Shown here: in pieces, positions 29,333 through 38,620 of the stretch | Layout of the letters: each line of letters starts with the position of its first letter | How positions within the stretch are numbered: position 1 is the stretch's first letter | Source: Bacteroidales bacterium | GTDB taxonomy: Bacteria > Bacteroidota > Bacteroidia > Bacteroidales > VadinHA17 | Direction: 5' to 3' | Assembly (NCBI GenBank): GCA_025455395.1 | Contig: JALOMO010000015.1 | Span: forward strand, 1-38,884 | Length of the DNA: 38,884 bases | Made by a program: the position numbers and the translations under genes | The notes under the pieces: generated by a model | The model's input: only the letters and a program-made list of their open reading frames with translations | Databases searched by the model: none | What the model was told of the DNA's origin: nothing

Positions 29333-30280
29333 ATGGTACGACTCATTGCCCTGTTTATCTCGATAGCCCTTCAGATAATCGCCGCCTCCATAGCACTCAG
29401 ATTCATGAAAATAACCAGGTACAGGCTATCATGGATATTGCTTTCAACCTCCTTCGTCCTGATGGCTATCCGCACCTTCATACAGCTCATTGAGTACTTC
29501 CGCGGAAAGCCCTCATTTGAACTTATGATGGTAGATGAATGGATGAATGTGCTTATATCCGTTATGATTATCACTGGAGTGGTGCTTATAAGGGAACTCT
29601 TCTATTCTCTCAAGAGGGCTGAGACTGACAGGCTGAGATCTGAGAGGAGGCTGCTAAACGCTATAATCAATACTGAAGAGACCGAAAAAAAAAGATTTGC
29701 AAAGGACCTTCATGACGGACTGGGTCCCCTTCTTTCCACCGTCAAGATGTCATTATCTGCTCTCACCCCAAAAGTGAAGGATCCGGTGGGAGTTGAAATA
29801 CTCAATAATACCAGTCATGTTGTAAATGAGGCCCTTAATACTATTAAAGAGATCTCCAACAATATGAGTCCACACGTGCTAACCAACCTTGGTGTGGCCA
29901 GCGCCATAAGCATCTTCGCCGCAAAAGTGAACAGTACAAGAAGCGTAACTGTGGATTTCAGGACAAATATGGAGGGCGAAAGGTTCGACACCGACAAAGA
30001 GGTAGTGCTGTATCGGGTTGCTTGCGAACTTATTAACAACGGAATGAAGCACTCCGGAGCATCAAAGATAGAAATGGACCTTAACAGGCACCAAAAAATA
30101 ATTACCTTGCAGTATCTGGATAACGGTAGAGGGTTCGACACCGAAAAACTCTCTTCCGAAGAGGCGGTTGGAATGGGCTTGCCTAATATAGAGACCAGGG
30201 TAAGATCAGTTGACGGGGTCTTTATCATTGAAAGTTCGAAGGGCAAAGGGACAAGTGCGCTGATAAGGGTGGATTTCTGA
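29333..30280 (+). CDS. Sensor histidine kinase (HisKA_3 / NarX-LiaS type) with membrane N-terminus
   Basis: Hydrophobic N-terminal helices, H-box KKRFAKDLHDGLGPLLSTVK, HATPase motifs ELINNGMKHSGAS, YLDNGRGFD, GMGLPNIETRV. Confidence 0.9.
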   Translation: MVRLIALFISIALQIIAASIALRFMKITRYRLSWILLSTSFVLMAIRTFIQLIEYFRGKPSFELMMVDEWMNVLISVMIITGVVLIRELFYSLKRAETDRLRSERRLLNAIINTEETEKKRFAKDLHDGLGPLLSTVKMSLSALTPKVKDPVGVEILNNTSHVVNEALNTIKEISNNMSPHVLTNLGVASAISIFAAKVNSTRSVTVDFRTNMEGERFDTDKEVVLYRVACELINNGMKHSGASKIEMDLNRHQKIITLQYLDNGRGFDTEKLSSEEAVGMGLPNIETRVRSVDGVFIIESSKGKGTSALIRVDF

Positions 30281-30333
30281 AAGTATAAAGGTTAAAGGCG
30301 AAAGGTGAAAGTAAGGAAAATGAACATGTTGTA

Positions 30334-30975
30334 ATGGAAAGAATTAAAATTGCACTGGCTGATGATCATCAGCTTTTCCGAAACGGATTAAAGATCCTGC
30401 TGAGCGGGTACAATGAGTTTGAAGTGATCGCGGAGGCATCAAACGGTGCCGAACTGCTTGGAATACTTGAAAACACAATTCCTGACATAGTGCTCATGGA
30501 TATCAGTATGCCGGAGATGGATGGCATTGAGGCAACCGCAAGACTGGCCAGGCAGGCACCCGGAACACGCGTGATCGCCCTCTCTATGTATGGAGAGGAG
30601 GAATATTATTACAAGATGCTTGATGCCGGAGCAAAAGGGTTCATCCTTAAAGATTCTGATATCACTGAGGTTCATGATGCCATTATCGCCGTTCATAAGG
30701 GAGGCAATTTCTTCTCCCAGGAACTGCTGTACCATGTCATCAAACGGATCAAGAACAGGGAGCAGGAGGTTAAGAGCTCGAGCCTGTCAAAACGTGAGAA
30801 GGAGATACTTCTGAAGATCTGCGAAGGACTGTCAAACCATGAGATAGCTGACGCTCTCTTTATCAGCAAGCGCACCGTTGACAAACACAGGGCAAACCTT
30901 CTGGCAAAGACCGGCTCAAAGAATACTGCCAGCTTAATACTGTATGCCATCAAAAACAGGCTCATAGAGATCTGA
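30334..30975 (+). CDS. NarL/LuxR-family response regulator
   Basis: Receiver IKIALADDHQLFRNGLKILL, DIVLMDISMPEMDG, and LuxR HTH LSKREKEILLKICEGLSNHEIADALFISKRTVDKHRANLLAKTGSKN. Confidence 0.94.
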   Translation: MERIKIALADDHQLFRNGLKILLSGYNEFEVIAEASNGAELLGILENTIPDIVLMDISMPEMDGIEATARLARQAPGTRVIALSMYGEEEYYYKMLDAGAKGFILKDSDITEVHDAIIAVHKGGNFFSQELLYHVIKRIKNREQEVKSSSLSKREKEILLKICEGLSNHEIADALFISKRTVDKHRANLLAKTGSKNTASLILYAIKNRLIEI

Positions 30976-30976
30976 A

Positions 30977-31339
30977 ATGAGTGACAGCGCTTCAATGGGT
31001 GCCAGAGGCGAAGAGCTTGCCGCAGGGTATCTCAGGCAACATGGCTATTTAATCCGTGACAGAAACTGGAAGTCAGGCCGGACAGAGATCGACATCATTG
31101 CCGAAAACAACGAATTCATTGTTTTTGTAGAGGTAAAAACAAGAGCTTCAGACTACCAGGTCCATCCGCGTGATGCGGTCAATGTCCCGAAACAGCGTAC
31201 AATCATTTTTGCAGCTTCAAATTATATAGCCCGATATAACCTTGGGAAAGAGGCACGATTTGACATTATAACAGTGATATTTAACGGGCCCGGATGGGAG
31301 ATAGACCATATTGAGAATGCTTTTTATCCGACAATGTGA
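30977..31339 (+). CDS. YraN family (UPF0102) endonuclease-like protein
   Basis: 120 aa: GARGEELAAGYLRQHGYLIRDRNWKSGRTEIDIIAENNEFIVFVEVKTR. Confidence 0.92.
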   Translation: MSDSASMGARGEELAAGYLRQHGYLIRDRNWKSGRTEIDIIAENNEFIVFVEVKTRASDYQVHPRDAVNVPKQRTIIFAASNYIARYNLGKEARFDIITVIFNGPGWEIDHIENAFYPTM

Positions 31340-31436
31340 CTGGCGGCTGCAGAGAGCCTGTTAAAAAACATTTTCTCAATCCGATATTATAGATACTTTT
31401 GATTATTCTGATGATTTAAATATCAACATATTCCAA

Positions 31437-32642
31437 ATGAAAAAGACATTATTTGCATTGGTTGCGCTCATCATTGCAGTGATGCAGGTTACAGCGCAGA
31501 AAGCCGGTAAAGAGGCTGTCGTAACCCCTGAAGGTTATAAGTTCACAACAGTTGTTACTCTTCCTGCTTCCCCGGTAAAAAACCAGGCGGCAACAGGCAC
31601 TTGCTGGTGCTTTGCCACCACCTCTTTTATGGAGTCTGAACTCCTTCGTCTTGGAAAAGGGGAGTATGATCTTTCAGAGATGTTCGTTGTAAGGAAAACA
31701 TATGAAAACCGTGTCAGAGACAATTACCTGCGCCAGGGAAAGGGTAACCTCGGACCGGGAAGCCTCTCACCCTCATGGATAAGGATCTTTAACGAGAGCG
31801 GGATTGTCCCCGAAGAGGTCTATAACGGGATTAGCTACAGCTCTCCGGTTCATAATCACGGGGAACTGCAGTCATATATCGAAGCCGTAACAGCTATCCC
31901 TGTCAAGAAAAAGAGTGTCAGCAAAGAATCTGATGAGGTGGTCAGCGCCGTCCTCGATATCTACCTTGGTGATGTGCCGGAGAATTTTACTTATAAGGAA
32001 CAAACATACACTGCAAAATCATTTGCCGCCAGTCTTGGCCTTGACATGAACAACTATGTAAATATCACATCATTCTCCCATTTTCCATTTTATACAGAGG
32101 GACTACTTGAGGTGCCCGACAACTGGGAGATGAACCGTTTCTATAACGTGCCTCTTGATCAGCTGATCAGCATTATTGACAACTCTTTCGCAAAGGGTTA
32201 CACTATTGTATGGGATGGTGATGTCAGCGAGAAAGGGTTCTCCCACTCCAAGGGAGTCGCAGTCGTTCCTGACGTGGTTCATTTTGACAGCTACTCTGCC
32301 ACTGACCGTGCACGATTTGAGAAGATGCCTGAGCAGGAAAGGATGGCCGAGGTGTACAAGTTTGAGAAGCCCTATCCGGAGGTGAATGTTACACAGGAGA
32401 TACGCCAGAAGGGATATGAGGCATTCGTCACTACAGATGACCACCTGATGCACCTTACCGGAATGGTAAAAGATCAGAACGGGACGAAGTATTACATCAC
32501 CAAAAACTCCTGGGGTACTGACAGGAACCCCTTCGGCGGCTACCTGAACATGTCTGAGAGTTATGTCCGGGCGAAGACCATCTACATCCTCGTGCACAAG
32601 GATGCGGTACCTGCAGACATACGTGGCAAATTAGGATTCTAA
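31437..32642 (+). CDS. Secreted C1 family peptidase (bleomycin hydrolase / aminopeptidase C-like)
   Basis: Signal peptide MKKTLFALVALIIAVMQVTAQ, catalytic PVKNQAATGTCWCFATTSFMESEL, His region DDHLMHLTGMVKDQNGTKYYITKNSWG. Confidence 0.88.
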   Translation: MKKTLFALVALIIAVMQVTAQKAGKEAVVTPEGYKFTTVVTLPASPVKNQAATGTCWCFATTSFMESELLRLGKGEYDLSEMFVVRKTYENRVRDNYLRQGKGNLGPGSLSPSWIRIFNESGIVPEEVYNGISYSSPVHNHGELQSYIEAVTAIPVKKKSVSKESDEVVSAVLDIYLGDVPENFTYKEQTYTAKSFAASLGLDMNNYVNITSFSHFPFYTEGLLEVPDNWEMNRFYNVPLDQLISIIDNSFAKGYTIVWDGDVSEKGFSHSKGVAVVPDVVHFDSYSATDRARFEKMPEQERMAEVYKFEKPYPEVNVTQEIRQKGYEAFVTTDDHLMHLTGMVKDQNGTKYYITKNSWGTDRNPFGGYLNMSESYVRAKTIYILVHKDAVPADIRGKLGF

Positions 32643-32683
32643 GGGCACTTCGTCTATTGCCTTTTTCACAACAGACCACCTCC

Positions 32684-32733
32684 CCCCTTCCGCCAGATGG
32701 CGGATCGGGGTACTCCTCCTGACTCAGGAGGAG
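32684..32733. repeat. Two adjacent palindromes between convergent genes (possible REP-like element or bidirectional terminator)
   Basis: CCCCttCCGCCAgaTGGCGGatcGGGG (32684-32710) and CTCCTCCTGA-c-TCAGGAGGAG (32713-32733). Confidence 0.6.
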
Positions 32734-32767
32734 AAATCCTGGTCTAATATAACTCTTCTTTGAGCCC

Positions 32768-33760
32768 CTAGCCAATAAGCAGGTTACAGCCCCGGATATC
32801 TGCATCATCAAACCTGCCGAGTACTTCGAAGGTACCGTCACTATGCATCCTTCCAAGGTCAGAGGTGGCAATGAAGGAACATGAGTAAATATTTGCCAGG
32901 TCAATGACGCTTATTCCGCCGCTTGAACCGGCTTCAGTGGTGTGTGATGATGGGTCATGACTGTCACGGATAAGCACCTTCATCCAAGGCGGTGTATTGA
33001 ATAGTCCGTCGCCATTTGAGTATGCCTGGCTGAGCAGCTCGGTCATTCCGTATTCTGAGTGTACAGAGGAGACATTAAATGAGGCTTTGAGAATAGCATG
33101 CAGCTCTTCTCTTATCATCTCCTTCCGCCTTCCTTTCATGCCTCCCGTTTCCATTATTATCGCGTCGGCAAGGTCAAAGGGTTGCTGTTCTGCCAGCTCA
33201 AGCAGGGCAAAGCTGACCCCGATAAGAAGCACCCTCTTCCCGGCCCTTCGCGCTTCTTCAACAGATCTCAGGAGTGCTTTGTGGTTACCATGGAAGAACC
33301 CTCCGAAGGGATTGCCGGATAGCTCCACCAGCCTCTTTACCATATAGATAAGCGAGGAGCCTTCACGTTCAATATATGAAGGCAGCAGCCCCATGATGGC
33401 ATACTCCGCAGGCTCACCGTAGAATTTGCGGAAGCTCTGCTCAAGGCTTTTATTATAGATTGAAAGTCTCTTCACCGGATGACGGCTCTGCCTCATACCT
33501 GTTGTTCCGCTGCTCAGGAATATTTTCTCTGGCTCACCTTCGCCGGAAATGATCAGATGATCCCTGAAAAAAGTGACAGGCATGAAAGGGATCGAACTGA
33601 CAGATCTGACAGTGTCAGGATGAATCCCAAGGAGCCTGACAAACTCACCATACACCTGACACTCAGCTGCCTGAAAACGAAATATCCCCAGGGCTCTCTC
33701 CTCAAACGATTCAGGAGAGTTGACGGCAAAAATCTCGTCCGCCAGAGACAGGTTCATCAC
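32768..33760 (-). CDS. LuxE/PaaK-like acyl-protein synthetase / acyltransferase family protein
   Basis: 330 aa: IPFMPVTFFRDHLIISGEGEPEKIFLSSGTTGMRQSRHPV, VSSVHSEYGMTELLSQAY, IATSDLGRMHSDGTFEVLGRFDDADIRGCNLLIG (adenylate-forming-like). Confidence 0.8.
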   Translation of the reverse strand: MMNLSLADEIFAVNSPESFEERALGIFRFQAAECQVYGEFVRLLGIHPDTVRSVSSIPFMPVTFFRDHLIISGEGEPEKIFLSSGTTGMRQSRHPVKRLSIYNKSLEQSFRKFYGEPAEYAIMGLLPSYIEREGSSLIYMVKRLVELSGNPFGGFFHGNHKALLRSVEEARRAGKRVLLIGVSFALLELAEQQPFDLADAIIMETGGMKGRRKEMIREELHAILKASFNVSSVHSEYGMTELLSQAYSNGDGLFNTPPWMKVLIRDSHDPSSHTTEAGSSGGISVIDLANIYSCSFIATSDLGRMHSDGTFEVLGRFDDADIRGCNLLIG

Positions 33761-34293
33761 TATTGCGGAAAAGTCTTTGACCCGTCAGGCTGGTAAACCC
33801 ACTGAAATTTGCAGGAAGCAAAAGGCGGCAATTCGACATCATCAAGAACCACCTCGATAGTACGGATCTTGGCGTACTTATCATCACCTGTTCTTATCAC
33901 CCACACCTGATTATTCTTGAGAGGGGCGGCAAGGTCAATCCAGACAGGTGTACCTGCATCAGACAGTGCATTAAAAGCTGCCTGCGCCTCGCTTGCCGTT
34001 GCGTACTCTCCTGCCAGTCCGAACGATGGTTTGAATGTATTTGCCGAGAGAAAGGGTTCAATGACAACACCTCCTGTCACAACTCCGGCCTGTACTGTAA
34101 TATCCGGACCCGGTGTATCGTTGCTCGATACCTTTACTGCCTTGCTGAATGAGAAACCGTATGCATAGAAGATGCTTGTACCGTAGATCTGGTTATCAAT
34201 TGTGATTGTACCCGACAAAGGTACTTCATCTTTGTTGCACCCTGAGATCAGAAGAAGCGGGCAGAGGATATATGCAGGTTTTATTTTCATCAT
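33760..34293 (-). CDS. Putative lipoprotein of unknown function
   Basis: 177 aa, lipobox in [23 protein letters not shown]. Short overlaps with pgk and with the LuxE-like gene suggest translational coupling. Confidence 0.7.
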   Translation of the reverse strand: MMKIKPAYILCPLLLISGCNKDEVPLSGTITIDNQIYGTSIFYAYGFSFSKAVKVSSNDTPGPDITVQAGVVTGGVVIEPFLSANTFKPSFGLAGEYATASEAQAAFNALSDAGTPVWIDLAAPLKNNQVWVIRTGDDKYAKIRTIEVVLDDVELPPFASCKFQWVYQPDGSKTFPQ

Positions 34294-35552
34294 TCACCTC
34301 TGATTGCTGTTATGCCGGGCAGTTTCTTGCCTTCCATATATTCAAGCATTGCGCCACCTCCGGTTGAGACATAACTTACCTTGTCTGCAAGTCCGTTCTT
34401 GTTTACGGCAGCTACAGAATCACCGCCACCGATGAGTGAAAATGCTCCTTTTTCAGTTGCTTTTGCTACGGCTTTTGCAATGGCAGTTGTACCGGCAGCA
34501 AATTTCTCCATTTCGAAGACTCCCATCGGGCCGTTCCAGAGTATTGTCCTGGACTTCATTATCACATCCTCAAACATGGCAATGCTTTTTTCAGCGATGT
34601 CAAGACCCATCCATCCATCCTTAACATCATCAATAGCTGAAATATAAGTATTAGCCTCAGCATCAAACTTATCTGCATTGACCCCGTCAACCGGCAGGAG
34701 AAGATTCACCCCCTTTGCCTTTGCCTTCTCAATCACAGCTTTTGCAACATCAAGTTTGTCGGCTTCACAAAGTGAATTTCCGATTTTTCCACCCATGGCC
34801 TTTATAAAGGTATAGGTCATTCCACCGCCAATTATGAGGTTGTCAACCCGATCAAGAAGGTTTTCAATTATAAGAATTTTGTCTGAGACCTTCGCTCCAC
34901 CCATCACAGCTGTAAAGGGCTTTTGTGCGCTCTTCAGTACTTTGTCCATCGCAGCCAGTTCGCTGTTGATGAGGAAGCCGAACATTCTTCTGTCCTCCGG
35001 AAAAAAGTCAGCCATCACCGCGGTCGTGGCATGAGCCCTGTGTGCTGTTCCGAAAGCATCATTTACATATACCTCCGCATAAGTTGAGAGTCTCTTTGCC
35101 ATCTCCTTCTGCTTCACCTTAAGTGCTGCCTTCGCAGCCTTCTTTTCCTCATCAGTTGCCGTCTCTGGTAATATTGGCTTTCCCTCCTCTTCAGGGTAGA
35201 ACCTCACATTTTCAAGCATCATTACCTCACCGGGCTTAAGCGCCGCTGCCATGGCAGCTGCCTCATCACTGAGAGAGTCCTCAGTAAAAAGCACTTTCAT
35301 TCCCAGCAGTTTTTCCAGCACAGGCAAGACAGGTTTTAGTGAATACTTTTCCTGTACCCCCTCAGGACGACCGAGATGAGACATAAGAATAGCTGACCCT
35401 CCGTCTGAAATTATCCTCTTAATTGTTTTGATAGCTCCCCGTATACGCGTATCATCGGTGACCTCACGAGTTTTTTTGTCAAGCGGAACATTGAAATCAA
35501 CCCTTACAATTGTTCTGATACCTTTAAAACTGAAGCTGTCAATCATTTTCAT
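34290..35552 (-). CDS. pgk: Phosphoglycerate kinase
   Basis: 420 aa: [68 protein letters not shown]. Confidence 0.96.
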   Translation of the reverse strand: MKMIDSFSFKGIRTIVRVDFNVPLDKKTREVTDDTRIRGAIKTIKRIISDGGSAILMSHLGRPEGVQEKYSLKPVLPVLEKLLGMKVLFTEDSLSDEAAAMAAALKPGEVMMLENVRFYPEEEGKPILPETATDEEKKAAKAALKVKQKEMAKRLSTYAEVYVNDAFGTAHRAHATTAVMADFFPEDRRMFGFLINSELAAMDKVLKSAQKPFTAVMGGAKVSDKILIIENLLDRVDNLIIGGGMTYTFIKAMGGKIGNSLCEADKLDVAKAVIEKAKAKGVNLLLPVDGVNADKFDAEANTYISAIDDVKDGWMGLDIAEKSIAMFEDVIMKSRTILWNGPMGVFEMEKFAAGTTAIAKAVAKATEKGAFSLIGGGDSVAAVNKNGLADKVSYVSTGGGAMLEYMEGKKLPGITAIRGE

Positions 35553-35602
35553 AACCTTATCATTTATATGTTTATCTTTAATCGGGAGACAAAGTTACAA
35601 AA

Positions 35603-35630
35603 TTTGGAAAACCTTACAGGCTTATGTTTG
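35603..35630 (+). promoter_or_regulatory. Candidate tpx promoter (TTTG 35603-35606, TATGTTTG 35623-35630)
   Basis: Matches TTTG / TAnnTTTG with a 16-nt spacer, 42 nt upstream of the tpx ATG. Confidence 0.5.
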
Positions 35631-35672
35631 TTGATAAAGAAAAAATAAAGTCTAATTTTAAAGAAAAAGATC

Positions 35673-36170
35673 ATGGCGAAAATCACATTTAAAGGCAATC
35701 CGGCAAATTCTTCAGGCAATCTGCCACCTGTTGGCACCAAGGCTCCTGACTTTACTCTAGTTAAGTCGGATCTGACCCAGTTATCCCTTCATGAACTGAA
35801 AGGGAAGAAGCTGCTTCTCAATATCTTTCCGAGTCTGGGCACATCAGTATGCGCCAACGCTTTACGCAAGTTCAACCAGCTGGCAGCTGGCAGGGACAAC
35901 ACAGTGGTACTGGCAATTTCAAAGGATCTTCCATTTGCACACAATACTTTTTGCTCAACAGAAGGAATTGCCAATTTAGTAACCCTTTCCGGATTCCGTG
36001 ACAGTAGTTTCGGCAAAGATTATGGGGTTGACCTTCTTGACAGCCCATTTGCCGGATTATATGCCCGCAGTGTGGTGATAATAGATGAAAAGGGCTTTGT
36101 GAAATATACTGAGCTGGTTCCTGAAATAGCTATTGAACCAGATTATGACAAGGCCATAGCAGCTCTCTGA
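35673..36170 (+). CDS. tpx: Thiol peroxidase
   Basis: 165 aa peroxiredoxin: VGTKAPDFTLV, NIFPSLGTSVCANALRKFN, ISKDLPFAHNTFCSTEGIANLVTLSGFR. Confidence 0.92.
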   Translation: MAKITFKGNPANSSGNLPPVGTKAPDFTLVKSDLTQLSLHELKGKKLLLNIFPSLGTSVCANALRKFNQLAAGRDNTVVLAISKDLPFAHNTFCSTEGIANLVTLSGFRDSSFGKDYGVDLLDSPFAGLYARSVVIIDEKGFVKYTELVPEIAIEPDYDKAIAAL

Positions 36171-36229
36171 TCAGAACCATTCATTCATTGAATTTTTGTA
36201 TTTTTGCTTTCCCCTCAGAGGAAAGCTGA

Positions 36230-37357
36230 ATGAATTTCTCACAGATACCCGGACAGAGTGCCGTCATAAACAGGCTCAGAAGTGCAGTGGCTGAAAACCG
36301 TGTCAGTCATGCACTTCTTTTTTATGGTCCGGAAGGAAGTGGCAAGTTCGCACTGGCCCTCGCTTTTGCACGTTTCATAAGTTGCGAGAAGCGCTCAGCG
36401 GATGATGCATGTGGCATTTGTCCCTCCTGCTCAAAATATGACAAATTAATTCATCCTGACCTCCATTTTGTTTTTCCTGTCATCAAAAAGAAGTCAGGAA
36501 CAGAGCCGGTAAGTGATACATATATTTCACAGTGGCGTGAGATGGTGCGTAAATCTCCTTACTTCTCTCAAAGCAAATGGACAGAAGCGATGGAGGTGGC
36601 GAATGAGCAGGCCCTTATCCCTGTTGCCGAAGCTGCTGAGATAATCAGAAAGCTAAGCCTGAAATCATTCGAATCTGACTACAAGATAATGATCATCTGG
36701 CTTCCGGAAAAGATGAATCCTGAGACAGCCAACAAGCTTCTGAAAATGATTGAGGAACCTCCTGCCAAAACAGTGTTTATCCTGGTTTCGGAGGAGGATG
36801 ACAGGCTGCTTCCAACAATAACCTCGAGATGCCAGCATATCAGGATACCGGCAATTGCCTCTGATGATATGAGCAAATACCTGGTACAGGAGTATGGCAT
36901 AGTACAGACAAGAGCTGAAGAAATAGCGGGTATAGCAAACGGAAACATGGTCAGGGCAACCGAGCTGGCCCGGGAAGATGACAATACCGCCGTTCACCTT
37001 GAGCGATTCATAAAGCTGATGCGCACTGCATATGCCCGTGATATACAGTCCGTTATAGCGTGGTCCGAAGAAACAGCTGCACTTGGAAGAGAGAGACAGA
37101 AGAGTTTCCTCTCTTATGCCCTTCGTCTTGTTCGCGAAAACTTCATTATGAATTTCGGCGGAAAGGAAAACAAATTAGTTTATCTCACACAGGCCGAAGA
37201 GGAGTTTTCTGCAAGATTTTACCCCTTTATCAATGTGAATAATATTCATGCCCTTGACCGGGAATTTAATCTTGCCTATGCTCATGTCGAAAGCAACGGC
37301 AACACTAAAATGATCTTCCTCGACCTTGCACTCAGAACGATGAGACTGATAAGGTAA
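36230..37357 (+). CDS. holB: DNA polymerase III delta' subunit
   Basis: MNFSQIPGQSAVINRLRSAVAENRVSHALLFYGPEGSGKFALALAFARFISCE, zinc Cys motif, EEPPAKTVFILVSEEDDRLLPTITSRCQHIRI. Confidence 0.9.
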   Translation: MNFSQIPGQSAVINRLRSAVAENRVSHALLFYGPEGSGKFALALAFARFISCEKRSADDACGICPSCSKYDKLIHPDLHFVFPVIKKKSGTEPVSDTYISQWREMVRKSPYFSQSKWTEAMEVANEQALIPVAEAAEIIRKLSLKSFESDYKIMIIWLPEKMNPETANKLLKMIEEPPAKTVFILVSEEDDRLLPTITSRCQHIRIPAIASDDMSKYLVQEYGIVQTRAEEIAGIANGNMVRATELAREDDNTAVHLERFIKLMRTAYARDIQSVIAWSEETAALGRERQKSFLSYALRLVRENFIMNFGGKENKLVYLTQAEEEFSARFYPFINVNNIHALDREFNLAYAHVESNGNTKMIFLDLALRTMRLIR

Positions 37358-37447
37358 GTGTATCATTGCCATTGAAAATAGCTCATTTTATGCTAAATTT
37401 GCATCCACCCTCGGGTTGACAAATTGTATCCGGCCATTCAACCGTGA

Positions 37448-38620
37448 ATGGTTGCAGCATTAACTGATAGTATGATGAACGAAGATATACAGGCACATGG
37501 TGGTGAAGAACCGCTGCCGCCTGAACAAGTATACCGTAATGGAGAAAACAAGCTTGATGAATTCAACTGGCTTGCAGGGCTCCCATGTGACAAGCGTTTT
37601 AATCAGGTTATTGAAGTACGTTTCAAGAACACCCGTAAAGGATTTTACCGTAATATCAACGACCTCCGGCTTGAGGTAGGCGATGTTGTTGCCGTAGAGG
37701 CATCTCCGGGTCATGACATCGGTCGTGTATCCATGACCGGCTATCTTGTAAATGAGCAGCTGAAAAAAATGAAGATAAAGCCTGTCATCGAGGAGATGAA
37801 AAAGGTGTACAGGAAAGCCCGGCCTGTTGATATTCAGAAGTGGGAGGAGGCTAAGAAACAGGAGGTGCACACAATGCTGCGCTCAAGAAAGATAGCTGAA
37901 AATCTGGGACTGAACATGAAGATAGGGGATGTTGAGTACCAGGGTGATAAGACAAAGGCGATCTTCTATTACCTGGCCGACGAGAGAGTTGACTTTCGCC
38001 AGCTCATTAAGGTCCTTGCAGAAGAGTTTCATATACGCATTGAGATGAGACAGATAGGCGCCCGGCAGGAGGCTGGCAGGATAGGCGGTATTGGTACCTG
38101 CGGACGCGAATTGTGCTGCTCAACACACATAACAAATTTCATCTCGGTGACAACAACACATGCCCGCTACCAGGATCTGTCACTTAATCCACAGAAACTG
38201 GCCGGCCAGTGCGGCAAACTGAAGTGCTGCCTCAACTATGAGCTTGACTGTTATATTGACGCCCAGAGGGAATTCCCGTCAAAGGAGATACCTCTTGAGC
38301 TGGCAGGAGGAACAGCATACTTCACTAAAATGGAAGTGCATACAGGTATATACTGGTATTCCACCGACCAGCGAATGGCAGTTAACCTGACAGCTGTACC
38401 AGTGGCCAGGGTACGCGAGATAATCCAGCTCAACAGAAAAGGCATTAAGCCTGAGAAACTCCTTGTGTCTGCTGATAATCATTCTCTTGAGCGAGGAAAT
38501 GACCTTCTGCTTCAGAACAGCGGGCTGGAAAGGTTTGAGTCAACAAGCAACCATCGGCAGGGAAAAGGCAAGGGTAATAAACGACCATTTCACAGGAGAA
38601 ATGAGAGAAAAAAAGAATAA
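37448..38620 (+). CDS. ricT: PSP1 domain-containing protein (RicT-like)
   Basis: DKRFNQVIEVRFKNTRKGFY, KAIFYYLADERVDFRQLIKVLAEEFHIRIEMRQIGARQEAGRIGGIGTCGRELCCS, SGKLKCCLNYE-type Cys motifs. Basic C-terminus. The exact start is uncertain (37448, 37472 or 37475). Confidence 0.9.
   Translation: MVAALTDSMMNEDIQAHGGEEPLPPEQVYRNGENKLDEFNWLAGLPCDKRFNQVIEVRFKNTRKGFYRNINDLRLEVGDVVAVEASPGHDIGRVSMTGYLVNEQLKKMKIKPVIEEMKKVYRKARPVDIQKWEEAKKQEVHTMLRSRKIAENLGLNMKIGDVEYQGDKTKAIFYYLADERVDFRQLIKVLAEEFHIRIEMRQIGARQEAGRIGGIGTCGRELCCSTHITNFISVTTTHARYQDLSLNPQKLAGQCGKLKCCLNYELDCYIDAQREFPSKEIPLELAGGTAYFTKMEVHTGIYWYSTDQRMAVNLTAVPVARVREIIQLNRKGIKPEKLLVSADNHSLERGNDLLLQNSGLERFESTSNHRQGKGKGNKRPFHRRNERKKE

Noticed and set aside
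30281-30333. Purine-rich spacer (aaggttaaaggcgaaaggtgaaagtaagg) resembling degenerate repeats
   Set aside because: Too short and irregular to support a repeat element; probably an ordinary low-complexity spacer between kinase and regulator.
32497-32904. Minus-strand 135-aa ORF covering the double palindrome
   Set aside because: Overlaps the 3' ends of both flanking genes and the palindromes, with no protein-family features.
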